Assembly: GCF_001693735.1 (NCBI RefSeq)
Contig: NZ_LWDV01000002.1
Location: forward strand, 1-42,296
Length of the DNA: 42,296 nucleotides
Source: Orenia metallireducens
GTDB taxonomy: Bacteria; Bacillota; Halanaerobiia; Halobacteroidales; Halobacteroidaceae
Direction of reading: 5' to 3'
In this document: in pieces, positions 8,806 to 18,228 of the stretch
Layout of the letters: every line of letters begins with the position of its first letter
How positions within the stretch are numbered: the stretch's first letter is position 1
Notes under the pieces: generated by a model
Database searches by the model: none
What the model was told of the DNA's origin: nothing
Seen by the model: only the letters and a program-made list of their open reading frames with translations
Made by a program: the position numbers and the translations under genes

Positions 8806-10356
8806 TTAATTATTCTTTTTAAAACCTACCATAGTCAAGAATTGATCAAAACCTTCTTTTCCCTTCTGATCTTGTTTGAAGACTCCAGCATGCTCTAAAA
8901 CTTTAGCAAATTTGATACCTATCTCCTTTTGTAAAACCTTTTTAGCTTCCTCTTTACTCAGCTTAGAACCATACTTTAATAAGAGTTCTTCAATCCATTT
9001 AGCATGTTTAGCAATATCAGTATCTAAAATACTCTTTTGATTGTATATCTCTTCTCCAGTTAAATATTCTTCTAATTGACCTAGTTCATATTTTAATCTA
9101 CCAGGTAATACAGCAAGACCCATTACTTCAATTAGTCCAATGTTCTCTTTTTTAATATGATGTAGCTCTTGATGGGGATGGAAGATTCCTGCTGGATAAT
9201 CTAGTGAAGTTCTATTATTTCTTAAGACTAAATCTAACTCAAAAATTCCCTTCTGATTACGGGCAATTGGAGTGATAGTATTGTGGGGAATTTTTTCTCC
9301 ATTCTTTTTAGAAAAAGCTTGAATTTCTCTAGATAGATCACTATACTCTCTCCAATTAGAAAGTATTAAATCAGCTAATTCTATTATTTGCTTTTTATCT
9401 TTAGATTGGAGTCTAATTACTGACATTGGCCAATTTACTATCCCTGCTTCTACCTCTGAAAAATTAGGATGTAGATACTTAGTTTCAATCTCTGCTTTTT
9501 CCATTGGGAAGCTATGGTGTCCCCCTTGAAAATGATCATGGCTTAAGATAGACCCTCCAACTAAAGGTAAATCAGCATTAGATCCTAAAAAATAATGAGG
9601 TATTTGTTCTACAAAATCTAATAAATTAATAAAGGTATCTCTATCTATACACATTGGTTCATGCTTGGCAGAAAAGACGATAGAATGTTCATTATAATAA
9701 ACATAAGGTGAATATTGTAAGAACCATTGCTGATTATTTAGATTGATTGGAATCACCCGATGATTCTGGCGAGCAGGGTGATTTACTCTACCTGGGTAAC
9801 CTACATTTTCAAAGCATAAAAAACACTTAGGATAACTGCTTTGTTGCATCTTCTTAGCAGCAGCAATCGCCTTAGGATCTTTCTCTGGTTTGGATAAGTT
9901 AATAGTTATCTCTAGATCACCATAATTAGTTTCAGCAAGCCAATGCATATTCTTAGCTATTCTATCTTTACGGATATAATTAGAGTCTTGAGATAAAGCA
10001 TAAAAATAGTCAGTAGCATCTTTTATATTATCTTCTGCTCTAGTCCAAAAATTACTGACTACCTCTGATTGCCTAGGCATTAATAGTCCCATAATTTTGG
10101 TATCAAATAGATCTCGATAAGTTATCGTATCAGCCTCTAACAAGCCTTCTTTAGCAGCATAATCAACTAACTTATTTAAGATGGATTGAGGTGAATCTTC
10201 TACTTTATAGTCTAATTTTTGAGGGTAGGGTTCGCTTAGTTGTAATAAGTCCATAATAGCATTACGGGTAGGAACAAGGTCCCATTTATTAAGTAATCCT
10301 TTTTCTAAACCATAGCTGAGTAGTTTTTCTATTTCCAAAGCAATATGATTAGTCAT
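8806..10356 (-). CDS. galT: UDP-glucose--hexose-1-phosphate uridylyltransferase (Firmicutes type)
   Basis: Exchanges UMP between UDP-glucose and galactose-1-phosphate. The 516-residue length and the motifs (SSYPKCFLCFENVGYPGR, GGSILSHDHFQGG with the HxHxQ-like catalytic His region, PAGIFHPHQELHHIK) are those of the longer Firmicutes GalT class, distinct from the 350-residue HIT-type E. coli enzyme. ATG with AAAGGAGG 7 nt upstream. It lies between galE (75 bp) and galK (17 bp) in one operon. Confidence 0.96.
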   Translation of the reverse strand: MTNHIALEIEKLLSYGLEKGLLNKWDLVPTRNAIMDLLQLSEPYPQKLDYKVEDSPQSILNKLVDYAAKEGLLEADTITYRDLFDTKIMGLLMPRQSEVVSNFWTRAEDNIKDATDYFYALSQDSNYIRKDRIAKNMHWLAETNYGDLEITINLSKPEKDPKAIAAAKKMQQSSYPKCFLCFENVGYPGRVNHPARQNHRVIPINLNNQQWFLQYSPYVYYNEHSIVFSAKHEPMCIDRDTFINLLDFVEQIPHYFLGSNADLPLVGGSILSHDHFQGGHHSFPMEKAEIETKYLHPNFSEVEAGIVNWPMSVIRLQSKDKKQIIELADLILSNWREYSDLSREIQAFSKKNGEKIPHNTITPIARNQKGIFELDLVLRNNRTSLDYPAGIFHPHQELHHIKKENIGLIEVMGLAVLPGRLKYELGQLEEYLTGEEIYNQKSILDTDIAKHAKWIEELLLKYGSKLSKEEAKKVLQKEIGIKFAKVLEHAGVFKQDQKGKEGFDQFLTMVGFKKNN

Positions 10357-10431
10357 CTTAAAACCTCCTTTTTATAATTGAGGATTGAGAGTTGAGAATC
10401 AAGGTCGAATGCTTAGATCTCATCCTATTAC

Positions 10432-11418
10432 TTATTTTTTAAAGCCATTTGGATGATTCTTATGCCACTTCCAAGCAGTCTCAATAATCGTCTTTAAATC
10501 TCCATACTGAGGATTCCAGCCTAATTCTCTCTTAATCCTATTAGAGCTAGCAATTAAAGTTGCAGGATCTCCTGGGCGGCGATTACCTATTACTGCTTCA
10601 ATATTAGTACCTACTACTTCACTAGCAGTAGCTATTACTTCTTTAACAGAATATCCATCACCATTTCCTAAATTATAAATAGTACTTGCTTTACCTTCTG
10701 CTAAAGCATTAACAGATAATATATGTGCTTGAGCTAAATCAGTTACATGAATGTAATCTCTAACACAGCTGCCATCTCTAGTTGGATAATCAGTTCCAAA
10801 GATAGCTAGTTTCTCCCTTAATCCTAAAGCTTTTTGTAATACTATTGGAATTAAATGACTTTCTGGGTTATGATCTTCTCCAATCTTTCCACTTTCATCA
10901 GCTCCACTAGCATTAAAATAACGTAAAGAGATATATTTTAAACCATAAGCTTGGTCATAATCTTGCATTATCTCTTCAAAGAATAGTTTAGACTTTCCAT
11001 AAACACTAGTAGGCTTCTTTGATAAATCTTCAGTAATCGGTATCTCTTTAACATCACCATAAACTGCTGCTGTAGAGGAGAAGACTATCTTTTTAACATC
11101 ATTAGCTATCATTGTATCTAATAAATTTAAGCCATTAATTACGTTATTTTGATAGTATTTAGCTGGTTTCTCCATAGACTCTCCTACTAAGCTATCTGCT
11201 GCTAAGTGAATTACTGCATCAATATCATATTTCTTAAAGGTTTGATCTAACAAAGCTTTATCTGCTAAGTCACCTTTGACAAAAATCCCTCCTAGTATAG
11301 CTTCTTTATGACCCTTTTGTAGATTATCATAGGTAATAACCTGATGCTTGGTATCTAATAATTCTTTAACTACATGGCTTCCGATATAACCAGCACCACC
11401 AGTTACTAAAATATTCAT
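10432..11418 (-). CDS. galE: UDP-glucose 4-epimerase
   Basis: Interconverts UDP-galactose and UDP-glucose with bound NAD. Extended SDR fold: Rossmann GGAGYIG at the N-terminus, NNVINGLNLLD, SSTAAVYG, the YGKSK catalytic Tyr/Lys motif, and RYFNASGAD. About 328 residues, normal length. I place the start at the second ATG (MNILVTGG), because AAGGAGG abuts the first ATG (11424) with no spacing but is 7 nt from the second. It overlaps nothing and sits 24 bp after galM. Confidence 0.96.
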   Translation of the reverse strand: MNILVTGGAGYIGSHVVKELLDTKHQVITYDNLQKGHKEAILGGIFVKGDLADKALLDQTFKKYDIDAVIHLAADSLVGESMEKPAKYYQNNVINGLNLLDTMIANDVKKIVFSSTAAVYGDVKEIPITEDLSKKPTSVYGKSKLFFEEIMQDYDQAYGLKYISLRYFNASGADESGKIGEDHNPESHLIPIVLQKALGLREKLAIFGTDYPTRDGSCVRDYIHVTDLAQAHILSVNALAEGKASTIYNLGNGDGYSVKEVIATASEVVGTNIEAVIGNRRPGDPATLIASSNRIKRELGWNPQYGDLKTIIETAWKWHKNHPNGFKK

Positions 11419-11441
11419 AAACATACCTCCTTAGATTAAAA

Positions 11442-12470
11442 TTAATCTATATAGAATTTGTAGCTAGTTGTAGCTTGATAAGGATTATTTGCTGTATAGA
11501 TTTTTGTAGGGAAATTTTCAAGATTAATAGCATTTGGATAGTCCTGAGTCTCTAAACAGAGAGCTAAATTCCTTCTTGCTTTAACCTTGTTATTTAAAAT
11601 TCCTTCTTCAGCTAGGTAGTTGCCACTATAAAAGACTAATACAGGCTGGTCTGTAGAGATACTCATTGCTCTACCACTTTCTTGATCTTTTAAAACGATA
11701 CTCTCTTCACCATGGTCTAAAATAAAGGGGTGATCATAACCTCCTGTAAACTTAAGCTGTTGGTAATCTGTATTAATTTCTGCTCCCACCTCTTTAAATT
11801 CTCTGAAATCAAAGGGAGTATCTACTACTTCTCTAACTTCTTCTGTAGGGATAGATTCTTTATTAAGAGCAATAAAATTTTGGGCGTCAATTTTTAATTG
11901 ATGCTTTAGAATATCTCTTTTTCCATCACCTGCTAAGTTAAAGTAGCTATGATTTGTTAAATTAATCAAGGTAGGTCGATCAGGCTCGCCTAAATATTCA
12001 ATCTTTAATTGATTATCTATTAATAGATATCTAACTTTAAAGGTAACATTAGCAGGAAATCCTTCTTCTAGGTGAGGACTAAAATAGCTTAGTTCTAAGC
12101 CATTAGTTAATTTATTTACCTCCCAAATTCTCTTATCAAGACCGATTAAACCACCATGTAGATTATGCTTTCCTTCATTTGCTTTAAGCTGATATTTTTC
12201 TCCTTTTAAGCTAAATTGAGCATTAGCAATTCTTCCAGCATGTCTTCCTGTAATTGCACCAAAGTAAGGAGAACTCTCTTCATAAGCTCTGATATTATCA
12301 AAGCCTAAGACTATATTTTCTCTTTTACCATCTTTATTGGGAGTATAAAGCTCTGTGATTATTCCCCCGTAGTTAAGGATGCTTAATTGTAGTTGCTCAT
12401 TATTTAAGGTATACTTAATTACTTCTTCGCCAGTTTTTAAGTTACCAAAAAACTCTTTATTAATTTCCAT
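11442..12470 (-). CDS. galM: Aldose 1-epimerase (mutarotase)
   Basis: Converts beta- to alpha-galactose ahead of galactokinase. 342 residues of the galactose-mutarotase fold. The catalytic His is in INLTNHSYFNLAG and the catalytic Glu in LALCLETQDYPNA. Substrate loop GRHAGRIANAQF and the KHNLHGG motif are also present. ATG at 12470 with GGAG about 7 nt upstream. First of the four clustered Leloir genes and directly downstream of the GH43 gene. Confidence 0.95.
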   Translation of the reverse strand: MEINKEFFGNLKTGEEVIKYTLNNEQLQLSILNYGGIITELYTPNKDGKRENIVLGFDNIRAYEESSPYFGAITGRHAGRIANAQFSLKGEKYQLKANEGKHNLHGGLIGLDKRIWEVNKLTNGLELSYFSPHLEEGFPANVTFKVRYLLIDNQLKIEYLGEPDRPTLINLTNHSYFNLAGDGKRDILKHQLKIDAQNFIALNKESIPTEEVREVVDTPFDFREFKEVGAEINTDYQQLKFTGGYDHPFILDHGEESIVLKDQESGRAMSISTDQPVLVFYSGNYLAEEGILNNKVKARRNLALCLETQDYPNAINLENFPTKIYTANNPYQATTSYKFYID

Positions 12471-12544
12471 CCTATCAACTCCTATAATATAATTGAAAAT
12501 TGAGAATAGAGGATTAAAATAAATTCAACCCTCTCTTCTCATTA

Positions 12545-13606
12545 TTATTTGCTCTTACTTGGCACTGGTTGTGGTGTACTAGTAGGTCCTTCAACCTTTA
12601 AGATACCATCCTCAAAATAAAGACGATCAATACTCATAGTTCTATTGCCATTAGGCATATCAGGATAAGTATGAATATGATAGACAATAAAGAGTTCACT
12701 ATCATCTGGAGAACTAATTACACTATTATGTCCTGGTCCTGAGATGCCATTTTCTAAATCTTTAACTAGGATAGGATTATTCTTATACTTTTTCCAAGGA
12801 CCTAAAGGGTTATCGGCAGTAGCATAACCAATAGAATAATCAGAGGAGCTATAAACATTAGCTGAATACATCAGATAATAAGTCCCCTCATGTTTTAAAA
12901 CAAAGGGTCCTTCATTCCACTGCCAACTTTCAGAGATACCTTCCCAGCTTTGACTAGGCTCTACTACTAAGGTCGGCTCACCCTTTAACTCTAATAAATC
13001 TTTACTCATCTCTTGAACAAAAATTTGACTGGTATGAACTCCATTAATGATATTTTCAGAACAATCTTTAACATAGTAGAGATAAGGAACACCTTGATCT
13101 ATTAGAATATGACCATCAATATAAGACATACCTCGGTCAAATAAAGGTGCTTTAAGATTAATAAAAGGACCTATTGGATTATCACTAACAGCTAAGGCTA
13201 TCTTTAAATGCCCATCTTCATCTCTAGCACTATAGGTCATATAAAATTTATCTTGATAGTTGATAACCTCTGGTGCCCAAAAATCACCTGTCCCCCAACG
13301 ATTACCCTCTAAACCAGAGTCAAGGGCTAAAGCTTTTTCTTCCCAATTAACTAGGTCAGTAGATTCCCAAACTTTAAAACCAAAATCAGGTGCAGAAGTA
13401 GCATACATATAATATTGATCTTGGTGTTTGATTACAAAAGGATCTCCAATGTCTGTAATCTCACCTACTGGGTTAGTATAAGTTTCTTCCATCTTATTGC
13501 CTCCTTTAAATAAGTCAAATAACCAGAATGCCTTAATAGTTTCAGAAAAAGAAATAATTAAAGAAAAGAATAGAACTAATGAAATAATTCTTAACTTTAA
13601 ATTCAC
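12545..13606 (-). CDS. GH43-family glycoside hydrolase, probably secreted
   Basis: A five-bladed beta-propeller hydrolase, mainly acting on arabinose-, xylose- or galactose-containing side chains. The three catalytic acids are visible: Asp in DIGDPFVI (base), Asp in SYIDGHILID (pKa modulator) and Glu in WQWNEGPFVLK (acid). The full reading starts at GTG 13606 (GGGGAG upstream) and gives a hydrophobic signal segment at about 5-20 and the aromatic stretch FWLFDLF. A second start at residue 39 (13492) has a perfect AAAGGAGG site 7 nt before it and would give a cytoplasmic enzyme. Both may be used. Substrate cannot be read from sequence. Arabinogalactan or a galactoside is suggested by the neighbours. 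Confidence 0.9.
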   Translation of the reverse strand: MNLKLRIISLVLFFSLIISFSETIKAFWLFDLFKGGNKMEETYTNPVGEITDIGDPFVIKHQDQYYMYATSAPDFGFKVWESTDLVNWEEKALALDSGLEGNRWGTGDFWAPEVINYQDKFYMTYSARDEDGHLKIALAVSDNPIGPFINLKAPLFDRGMSYIDGHILIDQGVPYLYYVKDCSENIINGVHTSQIFVQEMSKDLLELKGEPTLVVEPSQSWEGISESWQWNEGPFVLKHEGTYYLMYSANVYSSSDYSIGYATADNPLGPWKKYKNNPILVKDLENGISGPGHNSVISSPDDSELFIVYHIHTYPDMPNGNRTMSIDRLYFEDGILKVEGPTSTPQPVPSKSK

Positions 13607-13621
13607 CTAATCTCCCCTATC

Positions 13622-16279
13622 TTAATTATCATTCAAATAATTTACTAATTGGTTAAGTAAAGCTGTAGCAATTGGTTGTTTGTTATAACCTTTAGCTAAT
13701 TTAAAGGTGGTTACCAATAAGCTACCCTTTCCTACTTTTGTCTCTAATAAAGTAGCTCCAAAGTTACCAATCCAACCTGCAAAGTAGCCTGCTAAGATCT
13801 CCTTATAGTTAATATCTACTAGATTATTAATAATATAGCTTGGATATAAGTCAGCTAATTCCCAACCAGATACTTTATTAAGGGGTAATTCTTTAAAGTA
13901 GTTAGTATTGATATAATTAAAGGATGCTGCTCTGTCCCAGCTCTCTCCATCTGGTAGGTCTGTAAAGTTAATAAAGCCTTTTTCTTCAATTTTAGATCCC
14001 TCTTCGGCTAAAAATAAAACTTTAGCACCAGCTTTTAACTCTTTAAGAAGATCTGAATTTAATTCTGAGCTGACAATTAATTGACTATCTTGGCTAATTT
14101 GATAACCATTCATCTTAAGATTTGCTATTAACTTTTTACTTAAATTCACAGGCTTTATTGTTGTATTCTGCTTTTTAACAAATAATTGATTTGTAATAGT
14201 TAATTCTTCTTGATTCTTAGCAATCAATTTTCCATTACTTATAAACTTATAGCTTAAAGTTAGCTCTTTACTCTTATCTACTGTTGGTGCTATAAAAGTT
14301 ATTTCTTCAGTTAATTTAGTAACTGAGTAAGGTTGTAGCTCTACTTTAAATTCACCCTTAAGCTCAGTTTCTTCTACTTGCCAACTTAGCAGACCTGATA
14401 GTTTCTGATTGCTATCATTAGCTAAATAGACTTGCCCTTTAAACTCTTGATTAGACCAGAGATTTCTTTCTTCTATATCTAACATAGCAATGATTTCTCC
14501 ATTGTAATCAGGTATATTCTCATAACCTTCTTTAGGCTCTCTAAAGTAATCTAGAAAACCATTGGTCTCCCATTCAATATCAGTTAATTCTGTAACTACA
14601 TAGCCATTGATCTTACTTCTTTTTCTCATCTCTTCAATGATATTTTTAATCCCTCTAAATTCTCTTTGTTGAGTTTGACGGGCTAATTCATTGATATCAC
14701 TAAAGATTTTATCTAATCCATACTTAGTAAAATTCTTTTCTGCTGTAGTAGGAATCTTAAAGTCATCAGAGAATATCTTAGCACTCCCTTTATACCAAGT
14801 TGGTAAACCATCATATTTGGCTTTAATCTTAGCTGGCTCTGGTAAGCCCCAAATTCCAAATTCAGAGATGATTAATGGCTCTCCATTATAACTATAGCCA
14901 TCAACAAAATTAGCATCAGGATCACCGATAACATAATCATCTAGATCTCTTTCCCACTCTTTATAATTATCAGGACTAGAGAAGTAACGATGTAAGTCAC
15001 TAATATCTGTTTTAACATGTGCCCAACCAGAATTATCACAGATTAAACGAGTTTTATCTAGATTTTTAGCATAGTCATACAAATCAATAACCCAGTCTTG
15101 CTTCTCCTTATCCTGATTTAGCCTCCATTCTAAGCCCCATTCTTCATTGTAGATACTCCAGATAATAATAGATGGGTGGTTATAATCTCTAGTGACCATC
15201 TTGGTATATTCATCTTTAAAGCGTTCTCTAGCTTGCATTGTCCATTTAGCATAGTTAGGGGCTTCGGCCCAAATTAAAAGGCCTAGATGATCAGCCCAAT
15301 AAAGATAACGGGGATCTTCAGTTTTAATATGCTTTCTTAAAAGGTTAAAGCCCATCTCTTTAGTCTTTTTAATTTCATCTTTAATCATCTCTTCTGTTTC
15401 TGCACGATAGATTGTATGGGGCCAAAATCCTTGATCTAGTGCTCCTCTAATATAAACTGGCTCATCATTTAAATAAATCTTTCCATCTTTGCTTTCAACC
15501 TTTCTCATTCCAAAGTAACTGCTATAAGTATCTATAACCTCTGTTCCATCCTTTAAAGTTACTTCAACATTATAGATCCATGGATTTTCTGGTGACCATA
15601 ACAGAGGATTATTAATATTCACTTGATAGTGATTATCTTCATTATTAGCAAAATGCTTCTCAATAATCTTCTCTTCTTTATTCTCTGGTGAGAAGATAGT
15701 AATAGTTAACTTAGGATCTGCTAATTTAGCTAAGTCCTCTAGCTCTATCTTAAAATCAGCTTTTTGATTATCAACATCTGGAGTAATTAAAATATCCTTA
15801 ATAAAACTTTTATTATAAGCAATTAACTCAACTTCCTGCCAAATGCCACTGACTCTAGTATACCAACTTCCTTGCTTTCCTCTTGGTATCTCATCATTGT
15901 TATAAGGATCAAAGACCTTGATAACTAATAAATTATCTTCAGATTCTTTGATATAATCAGTTATTTCAAAAGAGAAGGGTGTATAGCCACCTTCATGACT
16001 TCCTAAGTAATGACTATTAAACCAGACATCAGTTTGATAGTCTACTGCATTAAATTTAATGAAAATTCTCTTTTGATCACTATTAATAGAGAATTTATTA
16101 CTATACCAAGCAACTCCAGTATAGGAGTTAAGCTCATTATTATAAGTTTGCCATGGTGCTGGAATCTTAACCTTTATTCCATCTACCTCATTTAAATACC
16201 ACTCTTGCTCTTCTCCTATATTTGTTGGATCAATTTTAAAATTCCATTCTTTATTTAAATTTTTTATAATTTCACCCAA
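13622..16279 (-). CDS. GH2-family glycoside hydrolase (beta-galactosidase-like)
   Basis: An 885-residue intracellular enzyme with no signal peptide. Order: a jelly-roll sugar-binding domain (about 1-160), an immunoglobulin-like domain (about 165-265), a TIM-barrel catalytic domain with acid/base Glu in WSIYNEEWG and nucleophile Glu in IISEFGIWG, and C-terminal beta domains of unclear role. The start is TTG at 16279 with GGAGG 8 nt upstream. It sits between the ABC importer genes and GH43. Specificity (beta-galactosidase, beta-glucuronidase or another GH2 activity) is not settled by the sequence. The galactose operon favours beta-galactosidase. Confidence 0.9.
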   Translation of the reverse strand: MGEIIKNLNKEWNFKIDPTNIGEEQEWYLNEVDGIKVKIPAPWQTYNNELNSYTGVAWYSNKFSINSDQKRIFIKFNAVDYQTDVWFNSHYLGSHEGGYTPFSFEITDYIKESEDNLLVIKVFDPYNNDEIPRGKQGSWYTRVSGIWQEVELIAYNKSFIKDILITPDVDNQKADFKIELEDLAKLADPKLTITIFSPENKEEKIIEKHFANNEDNHYQVNINNPLLWSPENPWIYNVEVTLKDGTEVIDTYSSYFGMRKVESKDGKIYLNDEPVYIRGALDQGFWPHTIYRAETEEMIKDEIKKTKEMGFNLLRKHIKTEDPRYLYWADHLGLLIWAEAPNYAKWTMQARERFKDEYTKMVTRDYNHPSIIIWSIYNEEWGLEWRLNQDKEKQDWVIDLYDYAKNLDKTRLICDNSGWAHVKTDISDLHRYFSSPDNYKEWERDLDDYVIGDPDANFVDGYSYNGEPLIISEFGIWGLPEPAKIKAKYDGLPTWYKGSAKIFSDDFKIPTTAEKNFTKYGLDKIFSDINELARQTQQREFRGIKNIIEEMRKRSKINGYVVTELTDIEWETNGFLDYFREPKEGYENIPDYNGEIIAMLDIEERNLWSNQEFKGQVYLANDSNQKLSGLLSWQVEETELKGEFKVELQPYSVTKLTEEITFIAPTVDKSKELTLSYKFISNGKLIAKNQEELTITNQLFVKKQNTTIKPVNLSKKLIANLKMNGYQISQDSQLIVSSELNSDLLKELKAGAKVLFLAEEGSKIEEKGFINFTDLPDGESWDRAASFNYINTNYFKELPLNKVSGWELADLYPSYIINNLVDINYKEILAGYFAGWIGNFGATLLETKVGKGSLLVTTFKLAKGYNKQPIATALLNQLVNYLNDN

Positions 16280-16389
16280 TTCTTACACCTCCATTAAAAT
16301 ATATTATAGATTAAAGCTATTACTTTAATATTTTTTTGTAAGATTTATATTTTATTAAATTAAAGATTAAAAAAATCTAACTTTAAGAC

Positions 16390-17268
16390 TTATCCTTTAG
16401 TTCCTGTTAAGGAAATTCCTTGTACAAAGTAGCGTTGTACAAATAAGAATAATATTATTACAGGTAAAGCTGAGATAAGTGCTCCTGCCATCAATTTACC
16501 AAATTCTATCACATAGTATCCTTGTAATAATGATAAGCCTGGTGTTAAAGGCTTCATTTCAGCAGAATTTGTTACAATTAAAGGCCATAAGAAGGCATTC
16601 CAAGAACCTAAGAAAGTAAATAAGCTTAAAGTAATTAAGGCCGGTTTAGCTAAAGGTAAGATAATCATCCGAAATACTTGAAATCTAGTGCAACCATCGA
16701 TAAAAGCTGCTTCTTCTAATTCTTTAGGAATTCCCATGAAAAATTGCCTTAATAAGAATACCCCAAATACATTTGCTATAGCAGGAAAGATCATAGCAGA
16801 ATAAGAGTCTAACCATCCTAATTTATCTACAATAATATAATTAGGAATTAAATTAGTAACTGGAGGTATCATCATTGTTGCCATTAAAGTCATAAACATT
16901 ATTTTGCGACCTTTAAATTCCATTCTAGCATAGGCATAAGCTGCTAAAGCATCGAAAAAGACTACTAATACTGTAGTTGTAGTTGCTATAAAGATACTAT
17001 TAAAGAACCAACGTAGCATTGGTGTTCTTTCGGAATTACTAAAGATGGCTTTGTAATTATCTAAAGTAAAATTCTCTGGAATAAATTTAATAGGCCAAGA
17101 GATAGTGTCAGCTTCTGGTTTAAGAGAAGTTGATAACATCCAAATTAATGGTAAAAGCCAAATTGCTGCAACTAAGGTTGTAATTGTGAATAATAAATAT
17201 TTTTTAAATTTATCTTTCTTTACTCCTAAAATTTGATTTGAAGTATTAATCTTTAATTGACTTTCCAA
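16390..17268 (-). CDS. Sugar ABC transporter permease, MalG type
   Basis: An inner-membrane subunit of a CUT1 carbohydrate importer. 292 residues with six predicted helices and the cytoplasmic EAA loop EEAAFIDGCTRFQVF...LPLAKPA that docks the ATPase. The start is TTG at 17268 with GAGGGG about 6 nt upstream. It lies 14 bp after the MalF-type gene. No ATPase gene is in the window, so a shared MsmX/UgpC-type ATPase is expected to serve it. Confidence 0.95.
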   Translation of the reverse strand: MESQLKINTSNQILGVKKDKFKKYLLFTITTLVAAIWLLPLIWMLSTSLKPEADTISWPIKFIPENFTLDNYKAIFSNSERTPMLRWFFNSIFIATTTTVLVVFFDALAAYAYARMEFKGRKIMFMTLMATMMIPPVTNLIPNYIIVDKLGWLDSYSAMIFPAIANVFGVFLLRQFFMGIPKELEEAAFIDGCTRFQVFRMIILPLAKPALITLSLFTFLGSWNAFLWPLIVTNSAEMKPLTPGLSLLQGYYVIEFGKLMAGALISALPVIILFLFVQRYFVQGISLTGTKG

Positions 17269-17282
17269 GTTAATCCCCTCCT

Positions 17283-18170
17283 TTAGTATTCAATATCTGA
17301 AGACATTATCTTAAATTGGAACATGCTTACAATTATTATAAATAAGGACATAACTAAAGCCATTGCCGATGCACTTCCCATTCGATAGTTAGCAAAAGCC
17401 TCTTCTTGAATATACATGATTGCCACTTGAGTAGCTCTACCCGGACCACCCTTAGTCATCATATAAGGTTGCCCAAAGATATTAAAAGAACCAATTGTAG
17501 TCATTACTGTTACAAATAAGGTGGTAGGTTTTAAACTTGGTAAGGTAACATGCCAAAACTTCCTCCAAGTATTAGCCCCATCAATTTCTGCAGCTTCATA
17601 TAAATGTTGAGGTATATCCTGTAAACCTGCTAAGAATAAGAGCATATTCTGTCCTACTGTCCACCAAATAGTTACCAATACCAATGAGATCCAAGCAAAT
17701 TTAGTCTCTGATAACCAAGGAATAGGATTAAATCCTAAAGCTGTAATTAGATAGTTAGCTAAACCACTTTGATTATCTAAAATCCACTTCCAAATAAGGG
17801 TAACACTTGTTATAGAAAGAATAACAGGAGTATAAAAGATCCCTCTAAATAATGCTTTTCCTTTAAATACTTTGTTCACTAGTAAAGCCAAGAATAATCC
17901 TACAACCACTAAAAAAGGAACACTAAAGATTACAAACTTAAAAGTATTAGCCATTGCATTCCAAAAGTATTCATATTGAATAGTATTAGAATTAAAAAGC
18001 TGAAGATAATTCTTTAAACCAACAAAGGGTTTCTCCCAACCTAGTAGCTCCCAGCGATGTAAACTAATATAAAGACCAAAAAAGACAGGAAAGGCTAAGA
18101 ATGCAATAAAAAAGATTAAATGGGGTGCTGTAAATAAATAAGGTTCTAATTTCTTTAATTTTCCTTTCAC
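17283..18170 (-). CDS. Sugar ABC transporter permease, MalF type
   Basis: The second membrane subunit of the CUT1 importer. 295 residues with six helices, the EAA loop YEAAEIDGANTWRKFWHVTLP and the family signature TKGGPGRAT near the C-terminus. GTG start at 18170 after AAGGAGGAG. It is downstream of the binding-protein gene and upstream of the MalG-type gene, all on one strand. Confidence 0.95.
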   Translation of the reverse strand: MKGKLKKLEPYLFTAPHLIFFIAFLAFPVFFGLYISLHRWELLGWEKPFVGLKNYLQLFNSNTIQYEYFWNAMANTFKFVIFSVPFLVVVGLFLALLVNKVFKGKALFRGIFYTPVILSITSVTLIWKWILDNQSGLANYLITALGFNPIPWLSETKFAWISLVLVTIWWTVGQNMLLFLAGLQDIPQHLYEAAEIDGANTWRKFWHVTLPSLKPTTLFVTVMTTIGSFNIFGQPYMMTKGGPGRATQVAIMYIQEEAFANYRMGSASAMALVMSLFIIIVSMFQFKIMSSDIEY

Positions 18171-18228
18171 TTCAACTCCTCCTTAGTAATTATATTAGGG
18201 GGCTAGCCCCCTAATATAAAATTAATTT

